The notes beneath the pieces are model-generated. The model did no database searches. It saw nothing but the letters and a program-made list of their open reading frames with translations, and was not told where the DNA came from. Shown in pieces: positions 41,132 through 50,080 of a DNA stretch of 64,000 nucleotides. Both the position numbers and the translations under genes were made by a program. This DNA comes from Bradyrhizobium sp. CCBAU 53340 (lineage in GTDB: Bacteria > Pseudomonadota > Alphaproteobacteria > Rhizobiales > Xanthobacteraceae). The stretch is taken from contig NZ_CP030055.1 in NCBI RefSeq assembly GCF_015291645.1, forward strand, positions 5,704,001 to 5,768,000. Direction: 5' to 3'. Each line of letters opens with the position of its first letter. Within the stretch, counting starts at the first letter, position 1.

Positions 41132-41932
41132 TCAGACCGATATTGCCCGCTCCGGCGGGGCATATGCAATGGCAAACGGCCCGGCCCGATCAAATGGCCA
41201 GAACTCCCCCTCCGGTTGCGCCAGGCGATCCGCCACGGCCCACAACGCCGCGGGGTTCACCCCGAGCCCGATATGGCTGGCGAAATACACTTCGATGTTC
41301 TCGGCCCGGTCGGAGGGGCGCAACAGGCAGGTCCGCCAATTCACAACGCCATCGGCGCGCGAATAAATCGACGTCGCGGGCACCTTGAGATCACCCGCGA
41401 TCGCCTCGCGCAGCTCGGCAAAGTCCTCGACCCGTTCGCCTGATAACGCCTCGTATAGCGCGGTCGCATTGGTCGCCCGCACATCATTGGCAAAAGGGCT
41501 GCCGAGTGTGATGACATAACGGACCAACTCGGGCGCCTGAAGCGCAAGATCGCGAGCATAGACACCGCCAAGGCTCCATCCGACCAAGCTGACTTTCCGC
41601 CCGCTTGCAGCGTGGATTTCGGCGAGGCGGCCGCGCAGGGCTTCCCGCATCCGCGCCAGCCCGCCGAGATTGCGGCCCATCCGCCAGGCATGGGTCTCAT
41701 AGCCGAGCTCGCCGAGATAGCGCCGCATCGGCGCCATCGACAGATCGCTGGCGAGAAAGCCCGGCAGCGCCAGCACCGGATGGCCGTCGCCCCTGGGCGC
41801 ACGCATCAACAGCGGCGACAGCAGGAGGCTGGCGTTGAATTCGAACAGGCCGCGCGCCTCGGCGAGCAGCAGGCCGAGGGCCGGCGGGCGAAGCCGGTCC
41901 GAGCCCGGCGCCCCGTCGCGCGTATCAGGCAT
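41132..41932 (-). CDS. alpha/beta hydrolase (lipase-like), paralogue of the gene at 28136
   Basis: A 266-residue hydrolase closely related to the 28136-28906 product: APRGDGHPVLALPGFLASD, VSLVGWSLGGVYARDLA with the nucleophile Ser, DGVVNWRTC, and HIGLGVNPAALWAVADRLAQPEG near the C-terminus. The ATG overlaps the DUF6489 stop as TAATG, so the pair is coupled. It may hydrolyse or transfer acyl groups in the same lipid pathway as the downstream WS/DGAT; the substrate is unknown. Confidence 0.87.
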   Translation of the reverse strand: MPDTRDGAPGSDRLRPPALGLLLAEARGLFEFNASLLLSPLLMRAPRGDGHPVLALPGFLASDLSMAPMRRYLGELGYETHAWRMGRNLGGLARMREALRGRLAEIHAASGRKVSLVGWSLGGVYARDLALQAPELVRYVITLGSPFANDVRATNATALYEALSGERVEDFAELREAIAGDLKVPATSIYSRADGVVNWRTCLLRPSDRAENIEVYFASHIGLGVNPAALWAVADRLAQPEGEFWPFDRAGPFAIAYAPPERAISV

Positions 41933-42189
41933 TATTTCTTCTTGTCGCCGCTACGCGGGGCGCCGAGACCAGCCATGGTCACGAACATGTCCTGAAACCG
42001 TTCCGCCAGCTTGGGATCGAAGGTGAACCAGCTCTGGATCAGCGATTCCGGCGAAACCTTCTCGATGTTGCTCAGGACCTGCTGCTGGAGCTTGTCCATC
42101 ACCGCCGTCTGCATCGGCGACACATCCGGCAATCCGAAGAACTGGCGGGCCTCGAGGGGGGTGCAGTCGATTTCGATGTTAACTTTCAT
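41932..42189 (-). CDS. DUF6489 small protein
   Basis: An 85-residue protein beginning MKVNIEIDCTPLEARQFFGL, the hallmark of the DUF6489 family, with a helical middle (DKLQQQVLSNIEKVSPESLI) and a Lys-rich tail (SGDKKK). GGAGGGGAC lies upstream of the ATG. It is the first gene of the minus-strand run into lipid genes. The helical pattern and FDPKLAERFQDMFVTMAG segment are faintly phasin-like, which would suit a granule or lipid-body role, but this is conjecture. Confidence 0.84.
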   Translation of the reverse strand: MKVNIEIDCTPLEARQFFGLPDVSPMQTAVMDKLQQQVLSNIEKVSPESLIQSWFTFDPKLAERFQDMFVTMAGLGAPRSGDKKK

Positions 42190-42550
42190 GTCCCCTCCGG
42201 ATGAGATTCGAGCGGCGTCAGACAGTATCGCCGCGACACGGTGTGCGACGCAAGCGACCTGAGGCGGGGACCGGACGCCGGCTTCCCCAATCGGCGGATA
42301 TGGTCAATCAAATTGGCGGCGGCGGACCGTTTCCACCCTCATTTTCGAAGCCTGGCCGGGCCAAAAGTCCAATGTCGCTCGCACGCCTCTCTCCCCTAGA
42401 AGCTGGTCAGCATTGCTGCACAGCGGTGCAACTTGGCGCGTTCCTTGCTGGAATGGCGCTTGCACGGGTCGAGAACTCTGGGCAACATGGATCGATCAGC
42501 CCCGCCGAACAATCAAAAATCACGGCGCGGGCGAGTGGAGAGGGTCAAGA
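42190..42550. other. 361-base divergent intergenic region
   Basis: It lies between DUF6489 (minus) and the peptide-binding protein gene (plus). I see no gene here. It holds two overlapping sigma-54-like elements on the plus strand (42433-42464) and the ribosome site GGAGAGGG near 42538. No palindromic repeat of the window's families is present. Confidence 0.6.
42433..42464 (+). promoter_or_regulatory. two candidate sigma-54 promoters before the first peptide transporter
   Basis: TTGGCGCGTTCCTTGCT (42433-42449) has GG-N10-GC spacing and one mismatch to the core TGGCACG-N4-TTGCW. A second element at 42448-42464 (CTGGAATGGCGCTTGCA) also keeps GG-N10-GC but is less conserved. They lie about 100 bases upstream of the binding-protein start. 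No enhancer-binding protein gene is adjacent. Confidence 0.45.
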
Positions 42551-44152
42551 ATGTCAGTCGGACGAAGTTTGTTTGCGGCGACGCTCGCCGGTGCGCTTGC
42601 GTTGGCGGCCTCGCCGGCGTCGAGCCAGACGCTGCGCTACGCCAACCAGGGTGAGCTGAAATCGCTGGATCCCTACACCTTGAACGAGTCGACCACCAGT
42701 GCGCATCTCGGACATGTCTATGAGGGCCTGGTCGCCCGCGACAAGGACCTGAAGATCATCCCGGCGCTCGCCGAGAGCTGGGAGACGCCCGAGCCGACAC
42801 GCTGGCGCTTTCACCTGCGCAAGGGCGTGAAATTCCACAACGGTGACCCCTTCACCGCCGATGACGTGGTGTTCTCGGCCGAGCGCGTGCGGGCGAAAGG
42901 CTCGAATTTCCAGAGCCGCGTTCCCGCCGATGCAAAGGTCGTCAAGATCGACGATTACACCGTCGATTTCATCCTGACCTCGCCCAATCCCATCCTGACG
43001 GCGCTGTGGGCGACCTGGTACATCATGGACAAGAAATGGGCAGAGGCGAACGATGCAGTGGCACCGACGCCCGCGGCCGCGACGACCCCGAGCTATGCCT
43101 CGCTCCATGAAAACGGCACCGGCGCTTTTACCATCGAGAGCCATCAGCCAGGCGTGAAGACCGTCTTCAAGGCCAATCCGAACTGGTGGCGCAAACCGGA
43201 ACATAATCTGAAGGAGATCGTCTTCACGCCGATCGCAAACCCGGCCACGCGTGTCGCGGCCCTGCTGTCGGGCGAGGTCGACGTGATCGAGCCGGTTCCG
43301 GTCCAGGACATCGAGCGCGTCAAGGCGAGCCCCAACGCCACGGTGCTGACGGGACCCGAGCTCCGCACCATCTTCGTCGGCATGGACCAGGCGCGCGATG
43401 AGCTCCTGTACTCCAACGTCAAGGGCAAGAACCCGTTCAAGGACGTTCGCGTCCGCGAAGCCGTCTACCGGGCGATCGACGTCGACCTGATCAAGAATCG
43501 CGTCATGCGCGGGCTCTCCACGCCGTCCGCATTGATGGTCGCACCGGAGATCTTTGCGATGTCGAAGGACTTCAAGCGACCGAAGCTCGATCCCGACGCC
43601 GCCAAGAAGCTTCTGGCGGACGCTGGCTATCCGGATGGTTTCGAGGTGACAATGGACTGCCCGAACGATCGCTACGTCAATGACGCCGCGATCTGCCAGG
43701 CGATCGTCGGCATGCTCGCTCGCATCAACATCAAGGTGGATCTGCTGGCGCAGCCCAAGGCCCAGTATTTCGCCAAGGTGCTGAAGCCCGGCGGCTACAA
43801 GACTTCGCTGTTCTTGCTGGGTTGGACCCCGGATACGCTCGACTCCCACAATGTGCTCCACGACATCATGGGCTGCCGGGACGATCCCAAGGATCCCAAC
43901 CGCGGCGAAGCCAATCTCGCCGGTTATTGCAACAAGCAGTTCGACGAGCTCGCGGACAAGGTTCTCCTGGAGCCCGATCCGACCAAGCGCGATCTCCTGA
44001 TCAAGCAGGCCTTCGAGCTCTCGATGAAGGACTGGGCCTATATCCCGCTGCATCAGCAGGCGCTCGCCTGGGGCGTGTCGAAGAAAGTGAAGCTGACCCA
44101 GCGCGCGGACAATCAGGTCCTGCTCTACTGGGCGACCAAGCAGGACGAGTAG
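42551..44152 (+). CDS. peptide ABC transporter substrate-binding protein (family 5)
   Basis: A 533-residue periplasmic binding protein of the DppA/OppA type. A signal peptide (MSVGRSLFAATLAGALALAASPASSQ) precedes the mature protein, which opens LRYANQGELKSLDPY. FHLRKGVKFHNGDPFTADDVVFSAERV is the SBP_bac_5 signature region. The ATG at 42551 has GGAGAGGG upstream; the longer frame before it runs into the promoter. A strong hairpin separates it from the permease gene. The ligand could be a di- or oligopeptide or glutathione. Confidence 0.92.
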   Translation: MSVGRSLFAATLAGALALAASPASSQTLRYANQGELKSLDPYTLNESTTSAHLGHVYEGLVARDKDLKIIPALAESWETPEPTRWRFHLRKGVKFHNGDPFTADDVVFSAERVRAKGSNFQSRVPADAKVVKIDDYTVDFILTSPNPILTALWATWYIMDKKWAEANDAVAPTPAAATTPSYASLHENGTGAFTIESHQPGVKTVFKANPNWWRKPEHNLKEIVFTPIANPATRVAALLSGEVDVIEPVPVQDIERVKASPNATVLTGPELRTIFVGMDQARDELLYSNVKGKNPFKDVRVREAVYRAIDVDLIKNRVMRGLSTPSALMVAPEIFAMSKDFKRPKLDPDAAKKLLADAGYPDGFEVTMDCPNDRYVNDAAICQAIVGMLARINIKVDLLAQPKAQYFAKVLKPGGYKTSLFLLGWTPDTLDSHNVLHDIMGCRDDPKDPNRGEANLAGYCNKQFDELADKVLLEPDPTKRDLLIKQAFELSMKDWAYIPLHQQALAWGVSKKVKLTQRADNQVLLYWATKQDE

Positions 44153-44167
44153 TGTAGACAAGTTGTG

Positions 44168-44197
44168 AAGTCCCGGAAGCTCTGGCTTCCGGGACTT
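44168..44197 (+). terminator. 13-base perfect hairpin between binding protein and permease genes
   Basis: AAGTCCCGGAAGC-TCTG-GCTTCCGGGACTT is a perfect stem with a 4-base loop. It is followed by GCCGTTT, a poor U-tract. It probably acts as a partial terminator or an RNA-stabilising end that favours expression of the binding protein over the membrane parts. Confidence 0.65.
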
Positions 44198-44252
44198 GCC
44201 GTTTCGGGTTAACGCAATGATGCGTGCTGCTGAAGAGATGTGAAAGGAACAG

Positions 44253-45233
44253 ATGCTCGCTTTCACACTGCGCCGAGCCATCCAGGCCATCGGTGTCATG
44301 ATCGCCGTTGGGGTCATCGCCTTCTCGATGTTCCGCTTCGCCGGCGATCCCGTGAACCAGATGGTGGGGATGGATACGTCAGGCGCCGAACGCGCCGCGA
44401 TCCGCAAATCGCTCGGTCTCGACGATCCCATCATCGTGCAGTTCGGCCGCTATGTCGGCAACGCTGCGCAATTCAAATTCGGCGTGTCCTACCAGTTCCG
44501 CCTGCCGGTCACGAACCTGCTGATGGAGCGGATGCCGGCGACGCTCGAGCTGGCCATCGTTGCCACGATCTTTGCGATGCTCAGCGGCATCCTGATGGGC
44601 GTCTACTCCGCGCTACGCCGCGACAGCTGGCTCGCGCACATATTCCAAGCCGTGTCGCTGATCGGCATTTCGCTGCCGACCTTCCTGATCGGCGTTCTCA
44701 TGATCTACCTGTTCTCGGTGACCCTCGGCTGGCTGCCCTCGTTCGGACGGGGCGACGTCGTGCATATCGGCTGGTGGACGACGGGCCTGCTGACGCTGTC
44801 GGGCCTGAAAGCGCTGATCATGCCTTCGATCACGCTTGGCCTGTTCCAGATGACGCTGATTATGCGGCTGGTGCGCGCCGAGATGCTGGAAGTGCTGCGG
44901 ACCGACTACATCCGCTTCGCCCGCGCCCGCGGGCTGACCACGCGGGCGATCCATTTCGGCCACGCGCTGCGCAACACGCTGGTTCCCGTGATCACCGTGG
45001 CAGGCCTGCAATTCGGCTCGGTCATTGCTTTCGCGATCATCACCGAAACCGTGTTCCAATGGCCGGGCATGGGGCTCCTGTTCGTGCAGGCCGTTCAGAA
45101 CGTCGATATCCCGATCATGGCGGCCTATCTGATGATGGTCTCCCTGATCTTCGTCACCATCAACCTCGTGGTTGATATCCTCTACACCATCGTCGATCCG
45201 CGGCTGCGCTCGACGGTCAGCCGGGCACACTGA
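44253..45233 (+). CDS. peptide ABC transporter permease (DppB-like)
   Basis: A 326-residue inner-membrane permease with about six membrane helices. The N-terminal MLAFTLRRAIQAIGVMIAVGV and the ATPase-coupling segment DYIRFARARGLTTRAIHFGHALRNTLVPVI, seen as DYIRFARARGL and HALRNTLVPVI, are characteristic of DppB/OppB. It is 1 base before the DppC-like gene and forms the channel with it. Confidence 0.92.
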   Translation: MLAFTLRRAIQAIGVMIAVGVIAFSMFRFAGDPVNQMVGMDTSGAERAAIRKSLGLDDPIIVQFGRYVGNAAQFKFGVSYQFRLPVTNLLMERMPATLELAIVATIFAMLSGILMGVYSALRRDSWLAHIFQAVSLIGISLPTFLIGVLMIYLFSVTLGWLPSFGRGDVVHIGWWTTGLLTLSGLKALIMPSITLGLFQMTLIMRLVRAEMLEVLRTDYIRFARARGLTTRAIHFGHALRNTLVPVITVAGLQFGSVIAFAIITETVFQWPGMGLLFVQAVQNVDIPIMAAYLMMVSLIFVTINLVVDILYTIVDPRLRSTVSRAH

Positions 45234-45234
45234 C

Positions 45235-46197
45235 ATGAGCGAAGCCGTCGTTCCCCACCCGACCGAAAAGCGCCCTGCGGCCGCGCCTGGCTGGTTCAGG
45301 CGCGCCCTCGACAGCGACCTGTTCTATTCGTTCCGCCGCTCCAAGATCACGATGATCGCGGCGGGTGTGACGCTGCTGTTCTTCCTGATCGCGATCTTCG
45401 CCTCGGTGTTGTCAGTGCAGAATCCGTTCGACCCGGGGCAGCTCCAGCTGATGAATTCGCGCATCTCGCCGCTCTGGACCGCCGACGGCCAGAGCCCGTT
45501 CCTGCTCGGCACCGACGAGCAGGGCCGCGACGTGCTGTCGGCGATCCTCTACGGCCTGCGCATCTCGCTGCTCGTCGGGGTGCTCGGCGTGGTCCTGTCC
45601 GGCGCGATCGGCATCCTGCTCGGCCTGACGGCGGGCTATTTCGGCGGTGCCGTCGATGGGCTGATCATGCGCATCGCCGACGTGCAGCTTTCCTTTCCGG
45701 CTATCCTGATCGCGCTTCTGATCAATGGCATCGCCAAATCGGTCTTTGGCAACAAGCTCGACGAGATGAGCATGCTGGCGGTCCTGGTCTTCGCGATCGG
45801 CCTGAGCTTTTGGGTGCAATATGCGCGCACGGTGCGTGGCTCGGTCCTGGTCGAGAAGAACAAGGATTATGTCGCGGCCGCGCAATTGATCGGCCTGCCC
45901 GCGCCCGTGATCATGCTGCGCCACGTGCTGCCGAATACCACGGGGCCGGTCCTCGTGATCGCCACCATCAACCTCGCGCTCGCCATCATCACCGAGGCAA
46001 CGCTGTCGTTCCTCGGCTCGGGCATGCCCGAGACCATGCCGTCGCTCGGCACGCTGATCCGGATCGGCAACGGCTATCTGTTCTCAGGCGAATGGTGGAT
46101 CGTCGCCTTCCCCGGAATCGCACTCGCAGCACTGATCCTGTCGATCAATCTGCTCGGCGACTGGCTGCGCGACGCGCTCAACCCCAAACTCCGATGA
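45235..46197 (+). CDS. peptide ABC transporter permease (DppC-like)
   Basis: A 320-residue second permease. A cytoplasmic N-terminal stretch of about 45 residues leads into the first helix (ITMIAAGVTLLFFLIAIFA); LLGTDEQGRDVLSAILYG is the DppC/OppC signature and KNKDYVAAAQLIGLPA is the coupling helix. The ATG at 45235 follows the DppB stop by a single base, so translation is coupled. The in-frame extension upstream lies inside the previous gene. Confidence 0.92.
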   Translation: MSEAVVPHPTEKRPAAAPGWFRRALDSDLFYSFRRSKITMIAAGVTLLFFLIAIFASVLSVQNPFDPGQLQLMNSRISPLWTADGQSPFLLGTDEQGRDVLSAILYGLRISLLVGVLGVVLSGAIGILLGLTAGYFGGAVDGLIMRIADVQLSFPAILIALLINGIAKSVFGNKLDEMSMLAVLVFAIGLSFWVQYARTVRGSVLVEKNKDYVAAAQLIGLPAPVIMLRHVLPNTTGPVLVIATINLALAIITEATLSFLGSGMPETMPSLGTLIRIGNGYLFSGEWWIVAFPGIALAALILSINLLGDWLRDALNPKLR

Positions 46198-46210
46198 GTC
46201 CACAGCGTTC

Positions 46211-47197
46211 ATGACCGACCCCGTTCTCTCCGTCCGCAATCTCAAGGTCGAGTTCGCCTCCCGCCGCGGCACGCTGCGCGCGATCGACGGCGTCTCCTTC
46301 GACATCGCCAAGGGCGAAGTGCTCGGCGTGGTCGGCGAATCCGGCGCCGGCAAATCCGTGACCGGGCTTTCGGTGATCGGGCTGATCGACCCGCCCGGCC
46401 GCATCGCTGGCGGCGAGATTCGCCTCGCCGGCCTGCGCATCGACAATCTGCCGCCCGAGGAAATGCGCCGCGTGCGCGGGAAGCGCATCGGCATGATCTT
46501 CCAGGATCCGCTGACCTCGCTCAATCCTCTGTACAAGGTTGGCGACCAGATCGTCGAGACGATCCGGACCCATCTCAATCTCTCCGAACAGGCTGCGCGC
46601 CGCCGCGCCATCGATTTGCTCGCCGAAGTGGGTATCCCTGCCCCCGAGAAGCGTATCGACGGCTACCCGCATGAGTTCTCGGGCGGCATGCGCCAGCGCG
46701 TGGTGATTGCGCTCGCAATCTGCGCCGAGCCCGAGCTGATCATCGCGGACGAACCGACCACGGCGCTCGACGTCTCCGTGCAGGCGCAGATCATCTCGCT
46801 GATCAAGCGGCTCGGCCGCGACCACGGCACCGCCGTGATGCTGGTGACGCACGACATGGGCGTGATCGCCGAGACCTCGGACCGCGTCGCGGTGATGTAT
46901 GCCGGCCGCGTCGCCGAAATCGGCCCGGTGCAGGACGTCGTGAGAAACCCGCTGCACCCCTATGCCAAGGGCCTGATGGGCGCGATCCCGACGCTTGCCG
47001 GCGACGACAAGCGCCTGGTGCAGATCCCCGGCTCGATGCCGCGGCTCTCGAACATCCCGCGCGGCTGCTCGTTCAACCCGCGCTGCGCCTCGGTTTTCGA
47101 TCGTTGCCGGGTGGACCGGCCGGAGCCACTGTCGCGCGGCGCGCAATCGGTCGCCTGCCATCTCTATGACCCCGCGTCGGCGGAGACCGCGGCATGA
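46211..47197 (+). CDS. peptide ABC transporter ATPase (DppD-like)
   Basis: A 328-residue ATPase. Walker A is GESGAGKSV (about residues 39-47), the signature is FSGGMRQR, Walker B is [12 protein letters not shown], and a C-terminal oligopeptide-transporter domain holds the Cys-containing CSFNPRCASVFDRC iron-sulfur-like region. It overlaps the next ATPase gene by 4 bases. Confidence 0.93.
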   Translation: MTDPVLSVRNLKVEFASRRGTLRAIDGVSFDIAKGEVLGVVGESGAGKSVTGLSVIGLIDPPGRIAGGEIRLAGLRIDNLPPEEMRRVRGKRIGMIFQDPLTSLNPLYKVGDQIVETIRTHLNLSEQAARRRAIDLLAEVGIPAPEKRIDGYPHEFSGGMRQRVVIALAICAEPELIIADEPTTALDVSVQAQIISLIKRLGRDHGTAVMLVTHDMGVIAETSDRVAVMYAGRVAEIGPVQDVVRNPLHPYAKGLMGAIPTLAGDDKRLVQIPGSMPRLSNIPRGCSFNPRCASVFDRCRVDRPEPLSRGAQSVACHLYDPASAETAA

Positions 47198-48183
47198 GCA
47201 CCCCTTTCGTCCAGGGCACAAATCTGCGCCGCGTCTTCGACGTTTCAAAGCCTTGGCTCAACCGCGTGCTCGAGGGCGGCCAACCCGAATATCTCAAGGC
47301 CGTCGACGGCGTCACCTTCGACATCAAGAAGGGTGAGACCTTTGCGCTGGTCGGCGAGTCCGGCTCCGGCAAGACCACGGTGGCGCGCATGGTGGTCGGC
47401 CTGTTGCCGCCGAGCTCCGGGGATGTGCTGATCGACGGCATTTCCATGACCGATCCCCGGCAGGCGCCGGCGCGGCGCAAGCTGCGTCGCCGCATCCAGA
47501 TGATCTTCCAGGATCCCTATGCGAGCCTGAATCCGCGCTTCCGGGTCGATGCCATCATCTCCGAGCCGATCCGCGCCTTCGACCTGATCGAGGGCGAACG
47601 CGACATCCAGGCCCGCGTCGGCGAGCTGCTCAGCCTCGTCGGCCTGCATCCCGACGACCGGCTGAAATTTCCGCACGAATTCTCCGGCGGCCAGCGCCAG
47701 CGCATCGCGATCGCGCGGGCGCTCGCCTCAGACGCAGAGTTCATCGTCTGCGACGAGCCGACCTCGGCGCTCGATGTCTCCGTGCAGGCGCAGATCCTGA
47801 ACCTGATGCGCGACCTCCAGGACAAGTTCGGCCTGACCTACATGTTCATCAGCCACAACCTCGCCGTGGTCCGCCACATGGCGAGCCGGGTCGGCGTGAT
47901 GTATCTCGGCCGCATCGTCGAAATCGCGGAAGGGCGCGAGCTGTTTGCCCGCCCGCGCATGCCGTACACCAAGATGCTGCTGGGCGCCGTGCCTGATCTC
48001 GCTATGAGCGGCCGCCAGCGCATTCCGGTGAAGGGGGAGATTCCGAACCCGATCAATCCGCCGTCGGGCTGTGCCTTCAATCCGCGTTGCCCGCTGGCGT
48101 TCGAGCTTTGCCGCAAGGAAGTTCCAAAGCTGATCGACGGCGTCGCCTGCCATGCCGTGAACACCGCGCCGGTCCCGGCATAA
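47194..48183 (+). CDS. peptide ABC transporter ATPase (DppF-like)
   Basis: A 329-residue ATPase partner. Walker A GESGSGKTTV, Q-loop IQMIFQDPYASLNPR, signature FSGGQRQRI and Walker B FIVCDEPTSALD are all intact, with a C-terminal Cys region CAFNPRCPLAFELC. It begins in the stop of the DppD-like gene (ATGA overlap) and completes the first transporter set. Confidence 0.93.
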   Translation: MSTPFVQGTNLRRVFDVSKPWLNRVLEGGQPEYLKAVDGVTFDIKKGETFALVGESGSGKTTVARMVVGLLPPSSGDVLIDGISMTDPRQAPARRKLRRRIQMIFQDPYASLNPRFRVDAIISEPIRAFDLIEGERDIQARVGELLSLVGLHPDDRLKFPHEFSGGQRQRIAIARALASDAEFIVCDEPTSALDVSVQAQILNLMRDLQDKFGLTYMFISHNLAVVRHMASRVGVMYLGRIVEIAEGRELFARPRMPYTKMLLGAVPDLAMSGRQRIPVKGEIPNPINPPSGCAFNPRCPLAFELCRKEVPKLIDGVACHAVNTAPVPA

Positions 48184-48265
48184 CGCGCGCGTGCCATGCG
48201 GCCTGTGCATTTGGCATCCCAGCGCCTGATGTGATCAATTGCGCGCGCCGCAAATGAGGTAGCCT

Positions 48266-50071
48266 ATGGCCAGCAACGTCAATCCGGACCCCTTCACGAC
48301 GCGCCCCGAGATCGAGGGCACGTTCGGGGTCGTCGCGTCAACGCACTGGATCGCGACCGCCGTCGGCATGGCCATCCTCGAAAAAGGCGGCAACGCGTTC
48401 GACGCCGGCGTCGCCACTGCCTTCACGCTTCAGGTCGTCGAGCCGCATCTGAATGGCCCTGGCGGCGATGTCCCGATCATCGTGCACGACGTGAAACATG
48501 GCCGCACCGAAGTGATCTGCGGCCAGGGCCCGGCCCCCGCGCGAGCCACCATCGCGCACTACAAGAGCGAAGGCCTCGACATGGTGCCAGGCACCGGCCT
48601 GCTCGCGGCCTGCGTGCCCGGCACTTTCGAATCCTGGATGATGCTGCTGCGCGACTACGGCACGATGCGCGTGCGCGACGTGCTGGAGCCCGCGATCTCC
48701 TACGCGCGCGACGGCTATCCGCTGGTCGAGCGCGCCTGCGCCACGATCCAGACCGTCGAGCAATTGTTCCGCAAGCACTGGCCGACCTCGGCCGCGGTCT
48801 ACCTGCCGAACGGCGAGGTGCCGAAGCCGGGCACGATCTTCACCAACAAGACGCTGGCTGCAACCTACACCCGGATTCTGAACGAGGCGGAAAGTGGCGC
48901 CGGTGGCCGCGACGCCGAGATCGAACGTGCGCGCAAGGCCTGGTCGCAAGGCTTTGTCGCCGAAGCCATCGACAAGTTTTGCCGAACGCAGGAGGTGATG
49001 GACGTCAGCGGCTCCCCGCATCGTGGCGTGCTCTCCGCCGACGACATGGCGCGCTGGCAGCCGACCGTCGAAGCACCGCTCACCTACGATTATGGCCGCT
49101 ACACCGTCTGCAAGGCCGGCGTCTGGAGCCAGGGTCCGGTGACCCTTCAGCAGCTCGCGCTGCTCAAGGGCTTTGCGCTCGACGGCCTCGATCCGACCGG
49201 GCCGGAATTCATCCATCTCCAGATCGAATGCGCGAAGCTTGCCTTCGCGGACCGCGAAAAATTCTACGGCGATCCCAAGTTCTCCGACATCCCGATCGCG
49301 ACATTGCTGTCAGATGCCTACAACGACCAGCGCCGCAAGCTCGTCACCGACAAGGCATCGCTCGATTTCGTGCCTGGCACTGTCGAAGGCTTCGGCGGCG
49401 TGGTCAAGCTGCGTCGCGCCGAAGGCCAGCGCGAGGCGGTCGGCGCACTCGGCGCCGGCGAGCCGACGGTCGGACGCTTCGGCGAGGTGCGCGGCGATAC
49501 CGTGCATTTCGATATCATCGACAAGGCCGGCAACATGGTGTCCTCGACACCGTCAGGTGGCTGGCTGCAATCCTCGCCTGTCATTCCTGAGCTCGGCTTC
49601 TGCCTCGGCAGCCGCGCCCAGATGTTCTGGCTGGAGGAAAACCATCCCGGCTCGCTCGCCCCGGGCAAGCGGCCGCGCACGACGTTGTCGCCGACCATCG
49701 CACTGCGCGACGGCGAACCGTATCTGGCCTGGGGTTCGCCCGGCGGCGATCAGCAGGACCAGTGGATCACGCAGTTCTTCCTGCGCCACGTCCATTGCAA
49801 TCTCAATCTCCAGGAAGCGATCGACGCGCCGGCCTGGCATTCCGAGCATTTCCCGATCTCGTTCTGGCCGCGCACCGCGCGTCCCGGCGTACTCGTGGTC
49901 GAGAACCGTGTGCCCAAGGCAACGATCGAGAATTTGCGCGAGCGCGGGCATGTCGTCGAGGTCGGACCCGACTGGTCGGAGGGCCGCCTCACCGCGGCCT
50001 CGCGCGTCGGTATACGTCGCCGCGCCGCCGCCAATCCGCGCGGCATGCAGGGCTACGCCGCGGGACGCTGA
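48266..50071 (+). CDS. gamma-glutamyltransferase family protein, cytosolic type
   Basis: A 601-residue Ntn-hydrolase of the gamma-glutamyltranspeptidase family, which removes gamma-glutamyl groups from glutathione-like peptides. GGNAFDAGVATAFTLQVVEPHLNGPGG, split here as GGNAFDAGVATAF and VVEPHLNGPGG, is the N-terminal signature. The self-cleavage nucleophile is probably the Thr in GDTVHFDIID (about residue 412); the usual TTH reads TVH. STPSGGWLQSSP follows as expected. No signal peptide is present, so it should act in the cytosol, on peptides delivered by the flanking transporters. It lies 82 bases after the DppF-like gene. Confidence 0.9.
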   Translation: MASNVNPDPFTTRPEIEGTFGVVASTHWIATAVGMAILEKGGNAFDAGVATAFTLQVVEPHLNGPGGDVPIIVHDVKHGRTEVICGQGPAPARATIAHYKSEGLDMVPGTGLLAACVPGTFESWMMLLRDYGTMRVRDVLEPAISYARDGYPLVERACATIQTVEQLFRKHWPTSAAVYLPNGEVPKPGTIFTNKTLAATYTRILNEAESGAGGRDAEIERARKAWSQGFVAEAIDKFCRTQEVMDVSGSPHRGVLSADDMARWQPTVEAPLTYDYGRYTVCKAGVWSQGPVTLQQLALLKGFALDGLDPTGPEFIHLQIECAKLAFADREKFYGDPKFSDIPIATLLSDAYNDQRRKLVTDKASLDFVPGTVEGFGGVVKLRRAEGQREAVGALGAGEPTVGRFGEVRGDTVHFDIIDKAGNMVSSTPSGGWLQSSPVIPELGFCLGSRAQMFWLEENHPGSLAPGKRPRTTLSPTIALRDGEPYLAWGSPGGDQQDQWITQFFLRHVHCNLNLQEAIDAPAWHSEHFPISFWPRTARPGVLVVENRVPKATIENLRERGHVVEVGPDWSEGRLTAASRVGIRRRAAANPRGMQGYAAGR

Positions 50072-50080
50072 AGGCAGCAC

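Noticed and set aside
42554..44434. A 626-codon minus-strand open frame
   Set aside because: It is the antisense shadow of the peptide-binding protein gene, which has a signal peptide, ribosome site and family motifs.
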